From NCBI RefSeq assembly GCF_025860405.1, contig NZ_CP063785.1:6387390-6451389 (forward strand): a DNA stretch of 64,000 nucleotides, in the 5' to 3' direction. The DNA comes from Tolypothrix sp. PCC 7712 (lineage in GTDB: Bacteria; Cyanobacteriota; Cyanobacteriia; Cyanobacteriales; Nostocaceae). Below the pieces are notes generated by a model. The model was not told the DNA's origin. It saw nothing but the letters and a program-made list of their open reading frames with translations, and searched no databases. Positions 24,644-34,242 of this stretch are shown one piece after another. Each line of letters starts with the position of its first letter. The first letter of the stretch is position 1. Made by a program: the position numbers and the translations under genes.

Positions 24644-25489
24644 TCAAAAATCTAAAATTTTCTGTGCCAGTTGAATGTGTAAATTGTGGCTGGCCTTATA
24701 CGCTAAGAAGTGAGCACGGGGGATATTTCCCACTAAACTCAAATCTCCTACTAAATCCAAGATTTTATGACGTACTGGTTCATTTGCAAATCTTAATGGT
24801 GGATTTAACCAGCCATCAGGGCCACAAACCAGGGCATTTTCTAAACTACCACCTTTGATTAACCCAGACTTTTGCAGATGTTCGATTTGATGCAATAAAC
24901 CAAAAGTACGAGCAGGGGCAATTTCTGTAGCAAAGTCTGTATAAGGATTTCCTATATTGGAATTAAGTGACCAACTGTGCCATTGATTACCAATAGCAGG
25001 CAAATCGAAGTCAATACCATAGCTAAAACGGGTTTCTGGTGCGGGGATAGCCGCCACAAAAGTATCACCCTCATAAATCCAAATTGGCTCTTGGATAGCT
25101 AGGGGTGTTTCGTCTGCAGTTACAGATTGCGATCGCAACCCGACTTGGGCGATACTTTCCGCCCATACCTTTGCGGAACCATCCATTAACGGCACTTCTG
25201 GCCCATTAATTTCAATGCGGGCGTTATCCACACCCATACCCACCAGAGAAGCCAATAAATGCTCTACAGTGCGGATAGAAGCCACGCCTTTACCCAACTG
25301 GGTAGAAAGAACAGTTTGACTAACTGCGGCAACTTGCGCCGGAATAATTGGCGAATCTGGTAAATCGACTCGCACAAAGTAGCGCCCGCTACCTACTTCA
25401 GCTGGTAGTATTCGCACCTGAGTATTAGCACCACTATGCAATCCCACTCCAGCTTGAGTGATTGCTGCGGCTATTGTGTGTTGTTGCAT
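24644..25489 (-). CDS. lpxC: UDP-3-O-acyl-N-acetylglucosamine deacetylase
   Basis: Zinc deacetylase of the committed step of lipid A synthesis. The zinc ligands are His77 (in TVEHLLAS), His241 and Asp245 (in RHKILDLVGD). Glu76 beside His77 is the general base, and His268 (KASHNL) completes the active site. The protein is 281 residues, slightly shorter than enterobacterial LpxC because it lacks a C-terminal extension. The 3' end runs into the repeat ATTTTAGATTT, which supplies the last codons (KILDF) and the stop. It sits between bamA and fabZ on the minus strand. Confidence 0.96.
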   Translation of the reverse strand: MQQHTIAAAITQAGVGLHSGANTQVRILPAEVGSGRYFVRVDLPDSPIIPAQVAAVSQTVLSTQLGKGVASIRTVEHLLASLVGMGVDNARIEINGPEVPLMDGSAKVWAESIAQVGLRSQSVTADETPLAIQEPIWIYEGDTFVAAIPAPETRFSYGIDFDLPAIGNQWHSWSLNSNIGNPYTDFATEIAPARTFGLLHQIEHLQKSGLIKGGSLENALVCGPDGWLNPPLRFANEPVRHKILDLVGDLSLVGNIPRAHFLAYKASHNLHIQLAQKILDF

Positions 25490-25685
25490 AAGTTTGGGGA
25501 TTGGGGACTAGGGACTGGGGACTAGGGACTGGGGAACTCGGGGCTCCCTCTGGGGATAAGGGGTAATGGGGATTGGAGATTTGGCAAAGCAGGGAGGAGG
25601 GGGACAGGGAGCAAGGGAGAAATCGTAAATTCCAATTACCAATTACCCATTACCAATGCCCAATGCCCCATGCCCCATGCCCAAT
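25490..25685. repeat. G-rich dispersed and tandem repeats between bamA and lpxC
   Basis: The tract contains GGGGACTAGGGACT units, the GGGGAACTCGGGGCTCCCTC block shared with about 19785 and 19835, and ATTACCAATTACCC and CAATGCCCC units. It fills the entire gap, so lpxC must either have its promoter within repeats or be transcribed from bamA. Confidence 0.7.
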
Positions 25686-25691
25686 GCCCAT

Positions 25692-28328
25692 TTAAAACCT
25701 CTCCCCAATCCCAAAGTTGATGCGGCTGTCGCCGTCGTCGTTGATACCGTAGTCAACCCGAATTGGGCCTAAGGGGGATTGGACGCGTACGCCTAAACCG
25801 TAGCCGTAGCCTGTACCGTTTTTGTTGAGTATTTCAGCAGCTCTGGTGCTGGTACCTAAGTCAGTACCAAAATCGAAAAATAATGCGCCGCTAACTACGG
25901 AAAATACGGGGAAGCGATATTCTACTGAGGCTTGTACATAACTGCGGGCGCTGGTTAATGTGCCTTCTTCATAGCCTCGCACGGAGTTACTACCACCTAA
26001 GGTAAAGGCTTCATAAGGGGGTAAGTCACCTAAAACAGTACCACCTTGCAAGTTAAAGGCTAGGGTTTGGGGCCCCTTGCTGAAGTTTAATAGGCTGATG
26101 GGTAAATATTGGCTGTAGCTACCCCTTAACCTGGTAAGGAAAATGCTACCTTGCCCAATGGGTACAGATTGATCGACCCCAAAACGGAGATAAGAACCGC
26201 TAGTTGGTTGTAGGGGATTATTACGGAGATCGCGTTGCGCTCCTACCTGTAATAAGAATAAATCGTCATCACCTGACCCAGACTGCGTGAGGGGAATCAG
26301 TTCTGTGGGTTGACCATTCTGGTAAATTGTGCCTTGAGTGACGCTATTACCATCAGCATCTTTGGTGGAAACCCGTTGATATTGGAAACCAGCCGAAGCA
26401 GTCCATTCGGAATTACCGAAAGGATTAGCCGAAAGCGGACGTGTAAAAGTTACACCACCACCTAAGCGGACAACACGGGGGCGATCGCCTTCGGTATCTC
26501 CTGGGAGAAAGGTCTCGATATTTTGGTCTTTACCGTCAAAAATCAAGGAGATAGAACGACGACGGAAAATATTGGCAGTATAGGAAGTGCGGTAGGGATC
26601 GCCGTCAATCCAAGGGTCTGTAAAGCGCAGGTCAAATAGCAGTTCTCTTTCACCTACTTGTAACTCTGCCCCCAATTTTTGGTTTCTGCCATTGAGGTTT
26701 TGCTGTTGGTAACTAATAGTACCAAATAGACCACTGGCAGAACTAATCCCCGCACCTGCAGCAATCGAACCGCTATTACGTTCAGCTACGTTGACTACCA
26801 CATCTACCCGACTGGGGTCGCTACCAGGATCAAGGGAAACGTTGACATCTTCAAAGATGCCCAAGCCGTAAACCCGTTGCAAGTCTCTTTGCACGGTGTT
26901 ACGGTTGAAGACTTGTCCTGGTTTCAACTCTAATTCTCGGGTTACGATATATGGCTGTGTCCGTCCGCGAATTGGTTGTCCTTGTTCGTCGGTCTCCTGA
27001 CCTTCTTTATTGCGGAACCGGACTCGAATATTCTCTACTACCCCTTCTGCGATTTGCAAAGTCACAACCCCACTTTCAGAGACTTGGGGTGCACCGATGA
27101 CATTGGCTAGTACGTAACCTTTATCTTGATAGCGTTTGGTTAATTGCTTGATACCTTCCTGCAAGTCACGCAAGTTGAGAATTTTGCCATACTGCTCGCG
27201 GAAAACTTCATCTGCTGTATTTTGTGGCAGTACTGAGGGCACGCTAGTGCCGGGATTGGCTTGGACTTGGACTTTGGTCAAAATTGGGTTGGGTTGCACC
27301 ACAAAGCTGACCCGGACTCCTAATGGCGTATCTTCTGGTACTGCTTGGACATTGGAGAAAAAGCCAGTACCAAAGATGGCATTGATATCTTCTTGGAGTT
27401 GGGTACGGGTGGTGGTTCTTCCTGGCTGGGTACGAACTACAGAATAAACTTGATTTTCCAGTTCTGGTGTGAGTTGCCCCGATTGCGCTCTTACTGCAAC
27501 TTCTGATACTAATACTCGGGGTTCACTCGACTCTGTAGAGGTGTCTGGATTCGTGGGAAATACAGGTGAACCTAGGGGTGGAGTAGCACCAGGAGCCGGA
27601 GCAGGTGCTGGTTGTTGGGTACCTGGCGTGGGCTGTGGGGTTGTTTGCTGTGGAGTTGTGGGTCTGGGAGTTGTTTGTGGCGCTTGTTGGAGGGTTGGTT
27701 GGGGAGTTGTTTCCTGTGGAGTTGTTTGTGGCGCTTGTTGGAGAGTTGGCTGGGGAGTTGTTTCCTGGGGAGTTGGCTGTGGGGTTGTTTCTTGTGGAGT
27801 CTGTGCTGTCTGCATAGGCGAGACAGCGATGTTGCGAGATTGCAGACCCTGGAGTGCCCTTACCCCGGCGCTAGAGGTGTTAGGTGTGGCGCTGGGCACT
27901 ATAACAGATTTTAGGGCCGGATTTGTTGGCTGAATGGTTACAGCAGCGATATTGCGAGACTGAAGACCTTGCAGTGCCTTTACCCCTGCACTTGGGGTTG
28001 TGGGTGCGTAGGCGTAGCCCGTCGTAGACATCGCAGTTGGTACTATGACTGGCTGTGTCTTATTGGCTGCTGGAATTGGCAAGGCAGCTACAGTCTGAGC
28101 CTGGGAAGCTTTCACGGTTGCTGCTTCTGGAAAAGTAGCAGCGGATTTTACTTGTTCGCTAGATTCTTCTTGAGCGATCCCATTTTCCGATTGTTGATTT
28201 GTCGCTGATGTCAACACCTCTGCTGGTTGTGACAAATCTGGGTTAGCTGTTTGTGCATTTGCACTTATTGGGGTACTTAGAGGGGCTGCAATTGCTACTG
28301 CTGCCACCATTGCGGGAGATAAACGCAT
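25692..28328 (-). CDS. bamA: outer-membrane assembly protein BamA / Omp85
   Basis: Omp85-family barrel that inserts proteins into the outer membrane; cyanobacterial members are relatives of chloroplast Toc75. Signal peptide ends near ISANAQT. Residues 30-270 are a low-complexity spacer rich in Pro, Thr and Gln (PQETTPQPT units). It also holds the duplicated segment AGV[KR]ALQGLQSRNIA. Three POTRA domains follow (about 275-550), for example LTKVQVQANPG and VVNVAERNSGSI, and then the 16-strand barrel with LGGSNSVRGYEEG and a C-terminal Phe (GIGERF). An in-frame GTG at 28355 also exists; I chose the ATG at 28328, with AAGAGGAA upstream. It heads the lpx block. Confidence 0.95.
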   Translation of the reverse strand: MRLSPAMVAAVAIAAPLSTPISANAQTANPDLSQPAEVLTSATNQQSENGIAQEESSEQVKSAATFPEAATVKASQAQTVAALPIPAANKTQPVIVPTAMSTTGYAYAPTTPSAGVKALQGLQSRNIAAVTIQPTNPALKSVIVPSATPNTSSAGVRALQGLQSRNIAVSPMQTAQTPQETTPQPTPQETTPQPTLQQAPQTTPQETTPQPTLQQAPQTTPRPTTPQQTTPQPTPGTQQPAPAPAPGATPPLGSPVFPTNPDTSTESSEPRVLVSEVAVRAQSGQLTPELENQVYSVVRTQPGRTTTRTQLQEDINAIFGTGFFSNVQAVPEDTPLGVRVSFVVQPNPILTKVQVQANPGTSVPSVLPQNTADEVFREQYGKILNLRDLQEGIKQLTKRYQDKGYVLANVIGAPQVSESGVVTLQIAEGVVENIRVRFRNKEGQETDEQGQPIRGRTQPYIVTRELELKPGQVFNRNTVQRDLQRVYGLGIFEDVNVSLDPGSDPSRVDVVVNVAERNSGSIAAGAGISSASGLFGTISYQQQNLNGRNQKLGAELQVGERELLFDLRFTDPWIDGDPYRTSYTANIFRRRSISLIFDGKDQNIETFLPGDTEGDRPRVVRLGGGVTFTRPLSANPFGNSEWTASAGFQYQRVSTKDADGNSVTQGTIYQNGQPTELIPLTQSGSGDDDLFLLQVGAQRDLRNNPLQPTSGSYLRFGVDQSVPIGQGSIFLTRLRGSYSQYLPISLLNFSKGPQTLAFNLQGGTVLGDLPPYEAFTLGGSNSVRGYEEGTLTSARSYVQASVEYRFPVFSVVSGALFFDFGTDLGTSTRAAEILNKNGTGYGYGLGVRVQSPLGPIRVDYGINDDGDSRINFGIGERF

Positions 28329-28524
28329 TTTATTTAAATTCCTCTTCTCGTCCACACACCATCACAAGGCAATTATGCTCTCATCAGGATTTACGCAACT
28401 GGCAGATCTATTCAGGTTAGAGTCAAGAATTAAAAGCTCAAGTTTTTTGGAAATTTGATATTTAACCCTCGACTACGTAAGTGAGAAAAATTATGACACT
28501 TGCGTAAATCTGCTAATCATGCCA

Positions 28525-28566
28525 AAGGTAAAAATTAAAAACTATAGAAAATTATATTTTTACCTT
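28525..28566 (-). terminator. possible weak terminator after purC
   Basis: An exact 11-bp inverted repeat, AAGGTAAAAAT and ATTTTTACCTT, with a 20-nt AT-rich loop lies 7 bp beyond the purC stop on the minus strand. It is AT-only apart from four pairs and has no extra T run, so it is only suggestive. Confidence 0.35.
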
Positions 28567-28572
28567 GCTAAT

Positions 28573-29310
28573 TTAATTTTCAGATCCTACGGCTTGTAAA
28601 ACTCTTTGTAAAACCTCCTGGTAAGCATCTTCTATATTTCCTAAGTCTTTGCGAAAGCGGTCTTTATCCATTACCCGACGGTTAGCGTCCGCTTCTGCTG
28701 AATCCCATAACCGACAAGTGTCTGGACTAATTTCATCTGCCAACAGCACTTGCTGATGTGAATCAACGCCAAACTCTAGTTTGAAGTCTACTAGTGTAAT
28801 CCGACAACGCTGCCAAAAGTCCCGTAGAAACTCGTTGATTTGCAATGCTAGATGGGTAATTGTCTCAACTTGTTCCGGAGTAGCTAGTTCCAGCAGGTAG
28901 AGGCGATCGCTTGTTAATAACGGATCTCCTAATGCGTCGTTTTTGTAGTAAAACTCTACCAAAGGCTGTTTTAGTATTGTGCCCAATGGTAGACCTGTTT
29001 GTTGACACAGGCTACCAGCAGCAATATTCCGCACAACTACTTCTAAGGGTAAAATCTTCACAGCCTTTACCCGCATTTGGTTTGGGGCGGGGCTATCAAT
29101 AAAATGAGTTTTAATCCCCCTTGCCTCTAACTGTTCAAACAGTTTACTAGAAATAGTGCAATTAATATTTCCCTTACCTATGATACTGCCGCGTTTTTGG
29201 GCATTAAAGGCTGTGGCATCATCTTTATAATCAGCCAGTAAGATTTCAGGATCTTCCGTCGTATAGAGTATTTTTGCTTTGCCTTCGTATAACTTGGAAT
29301 TAACAGACAT
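28573..29310 (-). CDS. purC: phosphoribosylaminoimidazole-succinocarboxamide synthase
   Basis: SAICAR synthase of purine synthesis; couples aspartate to CAIR using ATP in the cytosol. The N-terminal KLYEGKAKILY, the ATP-site segment KRGSIIGKGNINC, the SAICAR signatures LPLEVVVRNIAAGSL and LVDFKLEFGVD, and DEISPDTCRLWD are all visible. The length of 245 residues is typical. It stands upstream of bamA on the same strand with about 220 bp between, so it may have its own transcript. Confidence 0.97.
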   Translation of the reverse strand: MSVNSKLYEGKAKILYTTEDPEILLADYKDDATAFNAQKRGSIIGKGNINCTISSKLFEQLEARGIKTHFIDSPAPNQMRVKAVKILPLEVVVRNIAAGSLCQQTGLPLGTILKQPLVEFYYKNDALGDPLLTSDRLYLLELATPEQVETITHLALQINEFLRDFWQRCRITLVDFKLEFGVDSHQQVLLADEISPDTCRLWDSAEADANRRVMDKDRFRKDLGNIEDAYQEVLQRVLQAVGSEN

Positions 29311-29880
29311 GGTTGGCAGTAAATTTACAGGTGATGGGCAGATTTTGGTTTTTGAGGCTTAACCATTTTATCTTTAGTTAATAGTCATTAGCTATGATTC
29401 ATCAGTCAGGGGTGATTTACTACTGACAGTTGGCTAACTCCCATCGAGATTCCGCGTAATTTACGCTGCCTACCAAGAGTATTTTTTGACAATCTATATA
29501 AATTTGTTGATGAATAGAGGAAAATACATCTTATGTTCAGCACATTACAGTATATATTAATACATTATTAATAATACTTTCTGTATACTTAAATGATGTG
29601 CGTTATTTCATGAATGATGCACTAAAATGTAATGAATTGGACAGCAAAAGGAGCGTAAACTATATTACTTTTTGTACGTTAATAAAAGACACTGTTTTTA
29701 AGCCTACTATTTAATGATTGTCAGCTCGATCATCCCTAGCACCATCAAAATTGACAAATTTACCCAAAAGGTTTACACCAGAGAGGTTTAATTTTGCAAT
29801 TACTCCCGACTGGACAAGACGCAGATGTAGATTGGCTAGAGATTCAGCTTCAGAATATAGATACAGGGGGAGTTGAATAA
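29311..29880. other. intergenic region between purC and the DUF7219-type gene
   Basis: AT-rich, with no recognised gene or repeat. The last 90 bases before the GTG at 29881 are open in one frame (LLPTGQDADVDWLEIQLQNI) but lack a convincing start. AGGGGGAG about 12 bases before 29881 is the probable ribosome-binding site of the next gene. Confidence 0.45.
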
Positions 29881-30168
29881 GTGGAGAAAAATATAGTGAG
29901 CAAAGATGATTTTCTCTATCCTCGTGGCCGTTACTACGGTCAAGTGAAGCCAGAAAACTTAGTTTTCAATTCTAATCTACAGGAATTTGCCCAACGAGTG
30001 AGTTATATTTGTAACTTAGAAACCGGGGGTAAATTGCCACCAGAAGAAGCATACGAACAAATTAAGGATCTGTGGAAACAATTAAAACGTACAAAAAAAC
30101 AATTGAAAATTGGTGAAAATCCTTTTCAGGATGACCAAGATAATCAAGATACACCACCGGAAAGCTAG
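29881..30168 (+). CDS. small conserved cyanobacterial protein (DUF7219-type)
   Basis: A 95-residue hydrophilic protein without signal peptide. The core DDFLYPRGRYYGQVKPENLVFN, then LQEFAQRVSYICNLETGGKL and PPEEAYEQIKDLWKQLKRTK, looks like a compact helical domain. I recall this sequence as a widespread cyanobacterial family of unknown function; the name is from memory. The start is GTG at 29881 with AGGGGGAG upstream; a second GTG at 29896 (VSKDDFLYP) is also possible. It lies between purC and cyaB1, both on the opposite strand. Confidence 0.7.
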   Translation: MEKNIVSKDDFLYPRGRYYGQVKPENLVFNSNLQEFAQRVSYICNLETGGKLPPEEAYEQIKDLWKQLKRTKKQLKIGENPFQDDQDNQDTPPES

Positions 30169-30335
30169 GGAATAGGGAATAGGGACTAGGGACTAGGGAT
30201 TAGTAAGAAGAATTTTTATAAAACTGGTGTATATCTGCTTGATGGCTGACTTGAAAACAACAAAAAAGGAAGAAGCAGAGGAAACTGAAGGAGAAATAAC
30301 AAATAATAAATGCCCCATGCCCCATGCCCCATGCC

Positions 30336-32933
30336 CTATTTATTTGCCATTGTCCAGACACCATCCCAAGAATCGTGGGGTGGTGTTTTTTGATAGTTAT
30401 AAGAGCGTTCTATATGGATATTAACTGCTTGGTCATGAGGGCGAAGATTTTTTGCGGCTTCAAAGCAAGCGATCGCCCGGGTAAAGTTCCTTGCTAAGTA
30501 AGCTATGCGCCCCGACTGGTAATAAAACAGAAATTCTTGGGTAGCATCGTCGAGGGGTTGAGTGCGATCGCTAATTAATTCATAGATATTTACCGCTTGA
30601 TACTTACCTTTGACGCGGATTTTATCTAGCTGACGCGTCCAAATGCGATCGCTGCACAGTTGGTAGGTAAATTCGCTCAAAATAATGTCACAACCATATT
30701 CTTTGGTGACGGCTTCCAAACGGGAACTTAAATTTACGCCATCACCGATGACGGTGTAATCCATGCGTTTGTGAGAACCGATGTTACCAGAAACCACTTC
30801 TCCCGAACTAATCCCAATGCCGATGTTAATTTGTGGTTGTGATTGAATAATCCGCCGGCGATTAAATTCTGCTAGGCGTTGGCGCATATCTAGGGCTGCT
30901 TGTACAGAACGCCAGGCGTGATTTTCTGTTAATGGTAAAGGTGCGCCAAATACTGCCATTAAAGCATCACCAATAAACTTATCTAGGGTGCCTTCATGGT
31001 TAAATACTGCCTCTACCATCGTTTCAAAATATTGGTTGAGCAGCGATACCACCTCCGCCGCCCCGAGATTTTCTGTGAGTGTGGTGTAACCGCGAATATC
31101 GGAAAATAAGATAGTTACTTCCTTGCGTTCCCCCACCATTAAAGCATCTTCCCCCAAAGCCATAACCTGTTCGGCTACATGGGGGGTGAGATAGCGGTAC
31201 ATGGTAGTTTTCATGCGTTTTTCGCGGCTGATGTCTTCTAAGACAACTAAGCCACCTCTCACGCCGCCTTCTGGGTTAGTTAGGGGATTTACTGTTAAAT
31301 TCAGGCTGCGTTCTAACTTTTGTACCTCGCTAGCACTCAAAAACTTCGATTGAGGAGTTAGGGGTTGATTCCAGGGAATAAACACATCTGGATTAGTGCG
31401 ATCGCGTACTGCCAAAATAAAATGCTGCGTCCAAACTCCTGCATCTAAGGTTTCACTGGGCGACTTAGTTTCAGAACTTTGGATGGGATATAACCCCACA
31501 GTCAAACTTTGCTCGGGAACGTAATGTTTAGCCCCTGTTTTTAAACTATCTTCCAAGCGCATTTGCAAATTTTCAATTGGTACCACTTCCCAAACCAAGC
31601 GACCGAGTAAATTTTGTTCCCACAACCGCTTATTAGGTTTTGTATTTGTATCTCTAACAGGACAACCAAGTAATGCTAATGCGGCATCATTAATAGTGAC
31701 AATTCTCCCTTCCATATCTGTAGAAATAACCGCATCAGACAAACTTTGTAAAATGTCTTTTTGATACTGTTTTTCTAACAGGACATTTTCAAATAAACGA
31801 GCATTTTCCAAAGCAATTCCAGCTTGGATATTAAATGCTCGCATAAATTCTTCATCAGAGGCAGTAAAACTACCTTGCTGTTTATTAATTAACTGTGTTA
31901 CGCCAATTAATTCATTGGCTGAATTAAACACAGGCAAACACAAAATATTGCGAGTTACATATCCAGTTTTTCTATCTGTAGTTGGGTCAAACCGGGGGTC
32001 TTTATAAGCATCGGGAATATTTACAGCTTGCCCAGTGGAAGCCACAAAACCAACAATACCGCGATTGCTGGGCATCCGGATTTCTATAGTATTTGCACCA
32101 TCTGCGGCGGCGGCTACCTTTGTCCAAAGTTCGCCCATTTCTTTACGATGCAAAAACAGAGTACTGCGATCTGCTTGCATTAAAATTCGGGCTTGCTCCA
32201 TAACTATTTGCAAAGTTGCTTCTAAATCTAAACTTTGCCCCAGAGTTTGAGTTGCTCTTAAAAGTGCTGTTGCTCCCCGTTGGTTGCGTGCTGCGACATA
32301 AAAAGTCTGACAGCTTTCTAAGATAATCCCAATCGAAGCAGCAAAATCCCGAAACCGTTCTTCATCATCTTGATTAAATGGCAAATCACCAGCTTTATTG
32401 GCCAGTTGTACTACAGCTACAGTTTGATTTTTGCTGCTCATAACTGGCATACATAAAATATTATGAATTTTATAGCCCATTTGCTTTTCTAAATCTGGGC
32501 TAAATAAGGGATGAGTAGAAGTTTCAGCTATATTTAAATATTGTCCAGTACTGGCAACATGACCAGGAATACCAACTGTAATGGGCGTACGAATTTCTAA
32601 AAATTTTTGTGTATTATCCTGGGGAACTTTTGACCACAATTGATTTTTATCATAATCTACTAAAAAAATAGCCGTGTGTTCTGCTTGCAGAATTTGACCT
32701 ATTTTTAATGTGATTGCTTCTAGAACTTTTTCCAACATAGTTTCTAGAGCTTCATTATTGATTAATTCAATAGCTCTGAGAAATTGCTGAAATTCCGCAG
32801 TAATAAAATCTAATAAACAAACAAATTCGTTAACAGAAAGGTCTTTCACACGACGCAATAAAGCGTGGGTACGATTGACTTGAGTGAGTTCGGTTAATGT
32901 AGCCAAGACGCTACCAGGATTAGGGAGTGTCAT
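30336..32933 (-). CDS. cyaB1: GAF-GAF-PAS class III adenylate cyclase, CyaB1 type
   Basis: Makes cAMP from ATP. Domain order (865 residues): N-terminal helical part, GAF-A (about 63-216), GAF-B (about 228-391), PAS (about 405-520), cyclase domain (about 590-770), and a C-terminal TPR-like tail. Both GAF domains carry the NKFDE-type motif (NKAGDLPFNQDDE and NKQQGSFTASDEE) that in Anabaena CyaB1/CyaB2 marks cyclic-nucleotide binding, so cAMP probably activates the enzyme. The metal-binding aspartates are in LFSDIRGYT (near 612) and KFIGDALMAVFG (near 654); YTVIGDGVNLSSRLE follows. The frame is open to 33059, but that part is encoded by G-rich tandem repeats, so I placed the start at ATG 32933. 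Confidence 0.93.
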   Translation of the reverse strand: MTLPNPGSVLATLTELTQVNRTHALLRRVKDLSVNEFVCLLDFITAEFQQFLRAIELINNEALETMLEKVLEAITLKIGQILQAEHTAIFLVDYDKNQLWSKVPQDNTQKFLEIRTPITVGIPGHVASTGQYLNIAETSTHPLFSPDLEKQMGYKIHNILCMPVMSSKNQTVAVVQLANKAGDLPFNQDDEERFRDFAASIGIILESCQTFYVAARNQRGATALLRATQTLGQSLDLEATLQIVMEQARILMQADRSTLFLHRKEMGELWTKVAAAADGANTIEIRMPSNRGIVGFVASTGQAVNIPDAYKDPRFDPTTDRKTGYVTRNILCLPVFNSANELIGVTQLINKQQGSFTASDEEFMRAFNIQAGIALENARLFENVLLEKQYQKDILQSLSDAVISTDMEGRIVTINDAALALLGCPVRDTNTKPNKRLWEQNLLGRLVWEVVPIENLQMRLEDSLKTGAKHYVPEQSLTVGLYPIQSSETKSPSETLDAGVWTQHFILAVRDRTNPDVFIPWNQPLTPQSKFLSASEVQKLERSLNLTVNPLTNPEGGVRGGLVVLEDISREKRMKTTMYRYLTPHVAEQVMALGEDALMVGERKEVTILFSDIRGYTTLTENLGAAEVVSLLNQYFETMVEAVFNHEGTLDKFIGDALMAVFGAPLPLTENHAWRSVQAALDMRQRLAEFNRRRIIQSQPQINIGIGISSGEVVSGNIGSHKRMDYTVIGDGVNLSSRLEAVTKEYGCDIILSEFTYQLCSDRIWTRQLDKIRVKGKYQAVNIYELISDRTQPLDDATQEFLFYYQSGRIAYLARNFTRAIACFEAAKNLRPHDQAVNIHIERSYNYQKTPPHDSWDGVWTMANK

Positions 32934-32934
32934 G

Positions 32935-32998
32935 AGGACTGGGGATTGGGGATTGGGGACTGGGGACTGGGGATTAGGGATTGGGGATTGGGAGACAA
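32935..32998. repeat. GGGGATT/GGGGACT tandem repeat upstream of cyaB1
   Basis: Seven-base units (GGGGATT, GGGGACT, AGGGATT) fill the space just 5' of the cyaB1 ATG. They keep the reading frame open and create a spurious N-terminal extension (PIPNPQSPVPNPQSPV). Confidence 0.8.
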
Positions 32999-33099
32999 GG
33001 GGACAAGGATAATAAACTAGTTTTGACTTTTGACCCTTGACCCTTGACCCGTAAGGCATTTGAAGAGTTGTGGCTAATGTTGGGACTGTTAAATTTTTA

Positions 33100-34236
33100 T
33101 CAGATGGCTGCTGTCAATTGTTGCGCGTAAATTACCTTTTCATAGTAATCCTGTAACTGGCGAGTGGCGTTTGCCCATCCCCATTTTTCAGCTTCTTTAC
33201 GAGCATTTTGACGGATCAGGTCACATTCTTGTTTCTCTTGTAACAGGCGAACAGTAGCGGTAATTGCACCTTGAATATCTGCTGTAGGCTTAAAAAGATA
33301 GCCGTTGACCCCATCTGTAACAATATCAGGAATTCCTCCAGAACGGGCTGCTACTACTGGGCAACCGGCTGCCATTGCTTCTAATAACACTAATCCTAGT
33401 GTCTCTGTACGGGAAGGAAAAATAAAGGCATCAGCACTCGCAAAAGCCGAACCTAATTCCCGTCCCATAAGATAGCCAACAAAGTTGGTGTTTGTGCCAG
33501 CAAAGTGCTTTTCTAGGGCTTGGCGGTGGGGGCCATCTCCGACCAATGCCAAGCGCGCTTCGGGAATTGCTTCTAAAATCGGTTTGATGCGCTCAATTTC
33601 TTTTTCCGCAGACAGGCGACCAACATATAGTAACAAAGGACTTTCTGGATGATTTTGCGATAAACGCGATCGCATTTCGGCACTGGCTAAACTAGGATGA
33701 AATAATTCTGTATCCACCCCTCTTTGCCACAAATCTACTCGTTCAATGCCATGTGCTGTCAATTCTGCCATCATTGCAGTGGAAGTACACAGGTTTAACT
33801 CGGCTTGATTATGTGCAGTTTTCAATAATTCCCACAGCACACCTTCCAACATTCCTAAGCCGTAATGCTGGAGATATTGGGGTAAATGAGTATGATAAGA
33901 GGCTACTAAAGGAATTTTGAGGATTTTGCTGTAAAATATGCCAGATAAACCCAAAACTGCAGGATTGACGACATGAATAATATCTGGCTTAAACTCCTCT
34001 AAAGCGTAACCTATAGCTGGGCGAGGCAATGCCATTTTTAATTCTGGATACAATGGCAAAGGAAAGCCAGTCACGCCGTAAACTTTAGCTCCTTTATGTT
34101 CGGTGATCCCGCCTTCAGGGGCAACCACTAAAACTTGATTTCCATGACGCTGTAGATGGTCAACGGTATGACGCAAGCGCGTTACAATACCGTCAACCTT
34201 GGGCAAAAAGGTTTCAGTGAATAGAGCAATTCTCAT
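33100..34236 (-). CDS. sqdX: sulfoquinovosyltransferase SqdX (GT4)
   Basis: Transfers sulfoquinovose from UDP-sulfoquinovose to diacylglycerol, the last step in making the thylakoid sulfolipid SQDG. A GT4-type glycosyltransferase of 378 residues. Its N-terminal domain begins MRIALFTETFLPKVDGIVTR and contains VASYHTHLPQYLQHYGLGML; the C-terminal donor domain has LLYVGRLSAEKEIERI and the E-x7-E segment SRTETLGLVLLEAMAAGCPV. The match to SqdX and the presence of sqdB 0.9 kb upstream on the same strand make the assignment firm. The DUF4291 gene lies between them and ends 6 bp before this start. Confidence 0.93.
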   Translation of the reverse strand: MRIALFTETFLPKVDGIVTRLRHTVDHLQRHGNQVLVVAPEGGITEHKGAKVYGVTGFPLPLYPELKMALPRPAIGYALEEFKPDIIHVVNPAVLGLSGIFYSKILKIPLVASYHTHLPQYLQHYGLGMLEGVLWELLKTAHNQAELNLCTSTAMMAELTAHGIERVDLWQRGVDTELFHPSLASAEMRSRLSQNHPESPLLLYVGRLSAEKEIERIKPILEAIPEARLALVGDGPHRQALEKHFAGTNTNFVGYLMGRELGSAFASADAFIFPSRTETLGLVLLEAMAAGCPVVAARSGGIPDIVTDGVNGYLFKPTADIQGAITATVRLLQEKQECDLIRQNARKEAEKWGWANATRQLQDYYEKVIYAQQLTAAI

Positions 34237-34242
34237 AAAATA

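Noticed and set aside
27469..27933. Long plus-strand frames opposite the bamA linker (Gly/Val/Cys-rich)
   Set aside because: They are antisense reads of the Pro/Thr/Gln codon repeats of bamA, with no start signals and no domain.
29790..29880. Possible 29-residue peptide gene ending just before the DUF7219-type gene
   Set aside because: The only start would be a TTG without a ribosome-binding site, and a stop lies shortly upstream; too weak to call.
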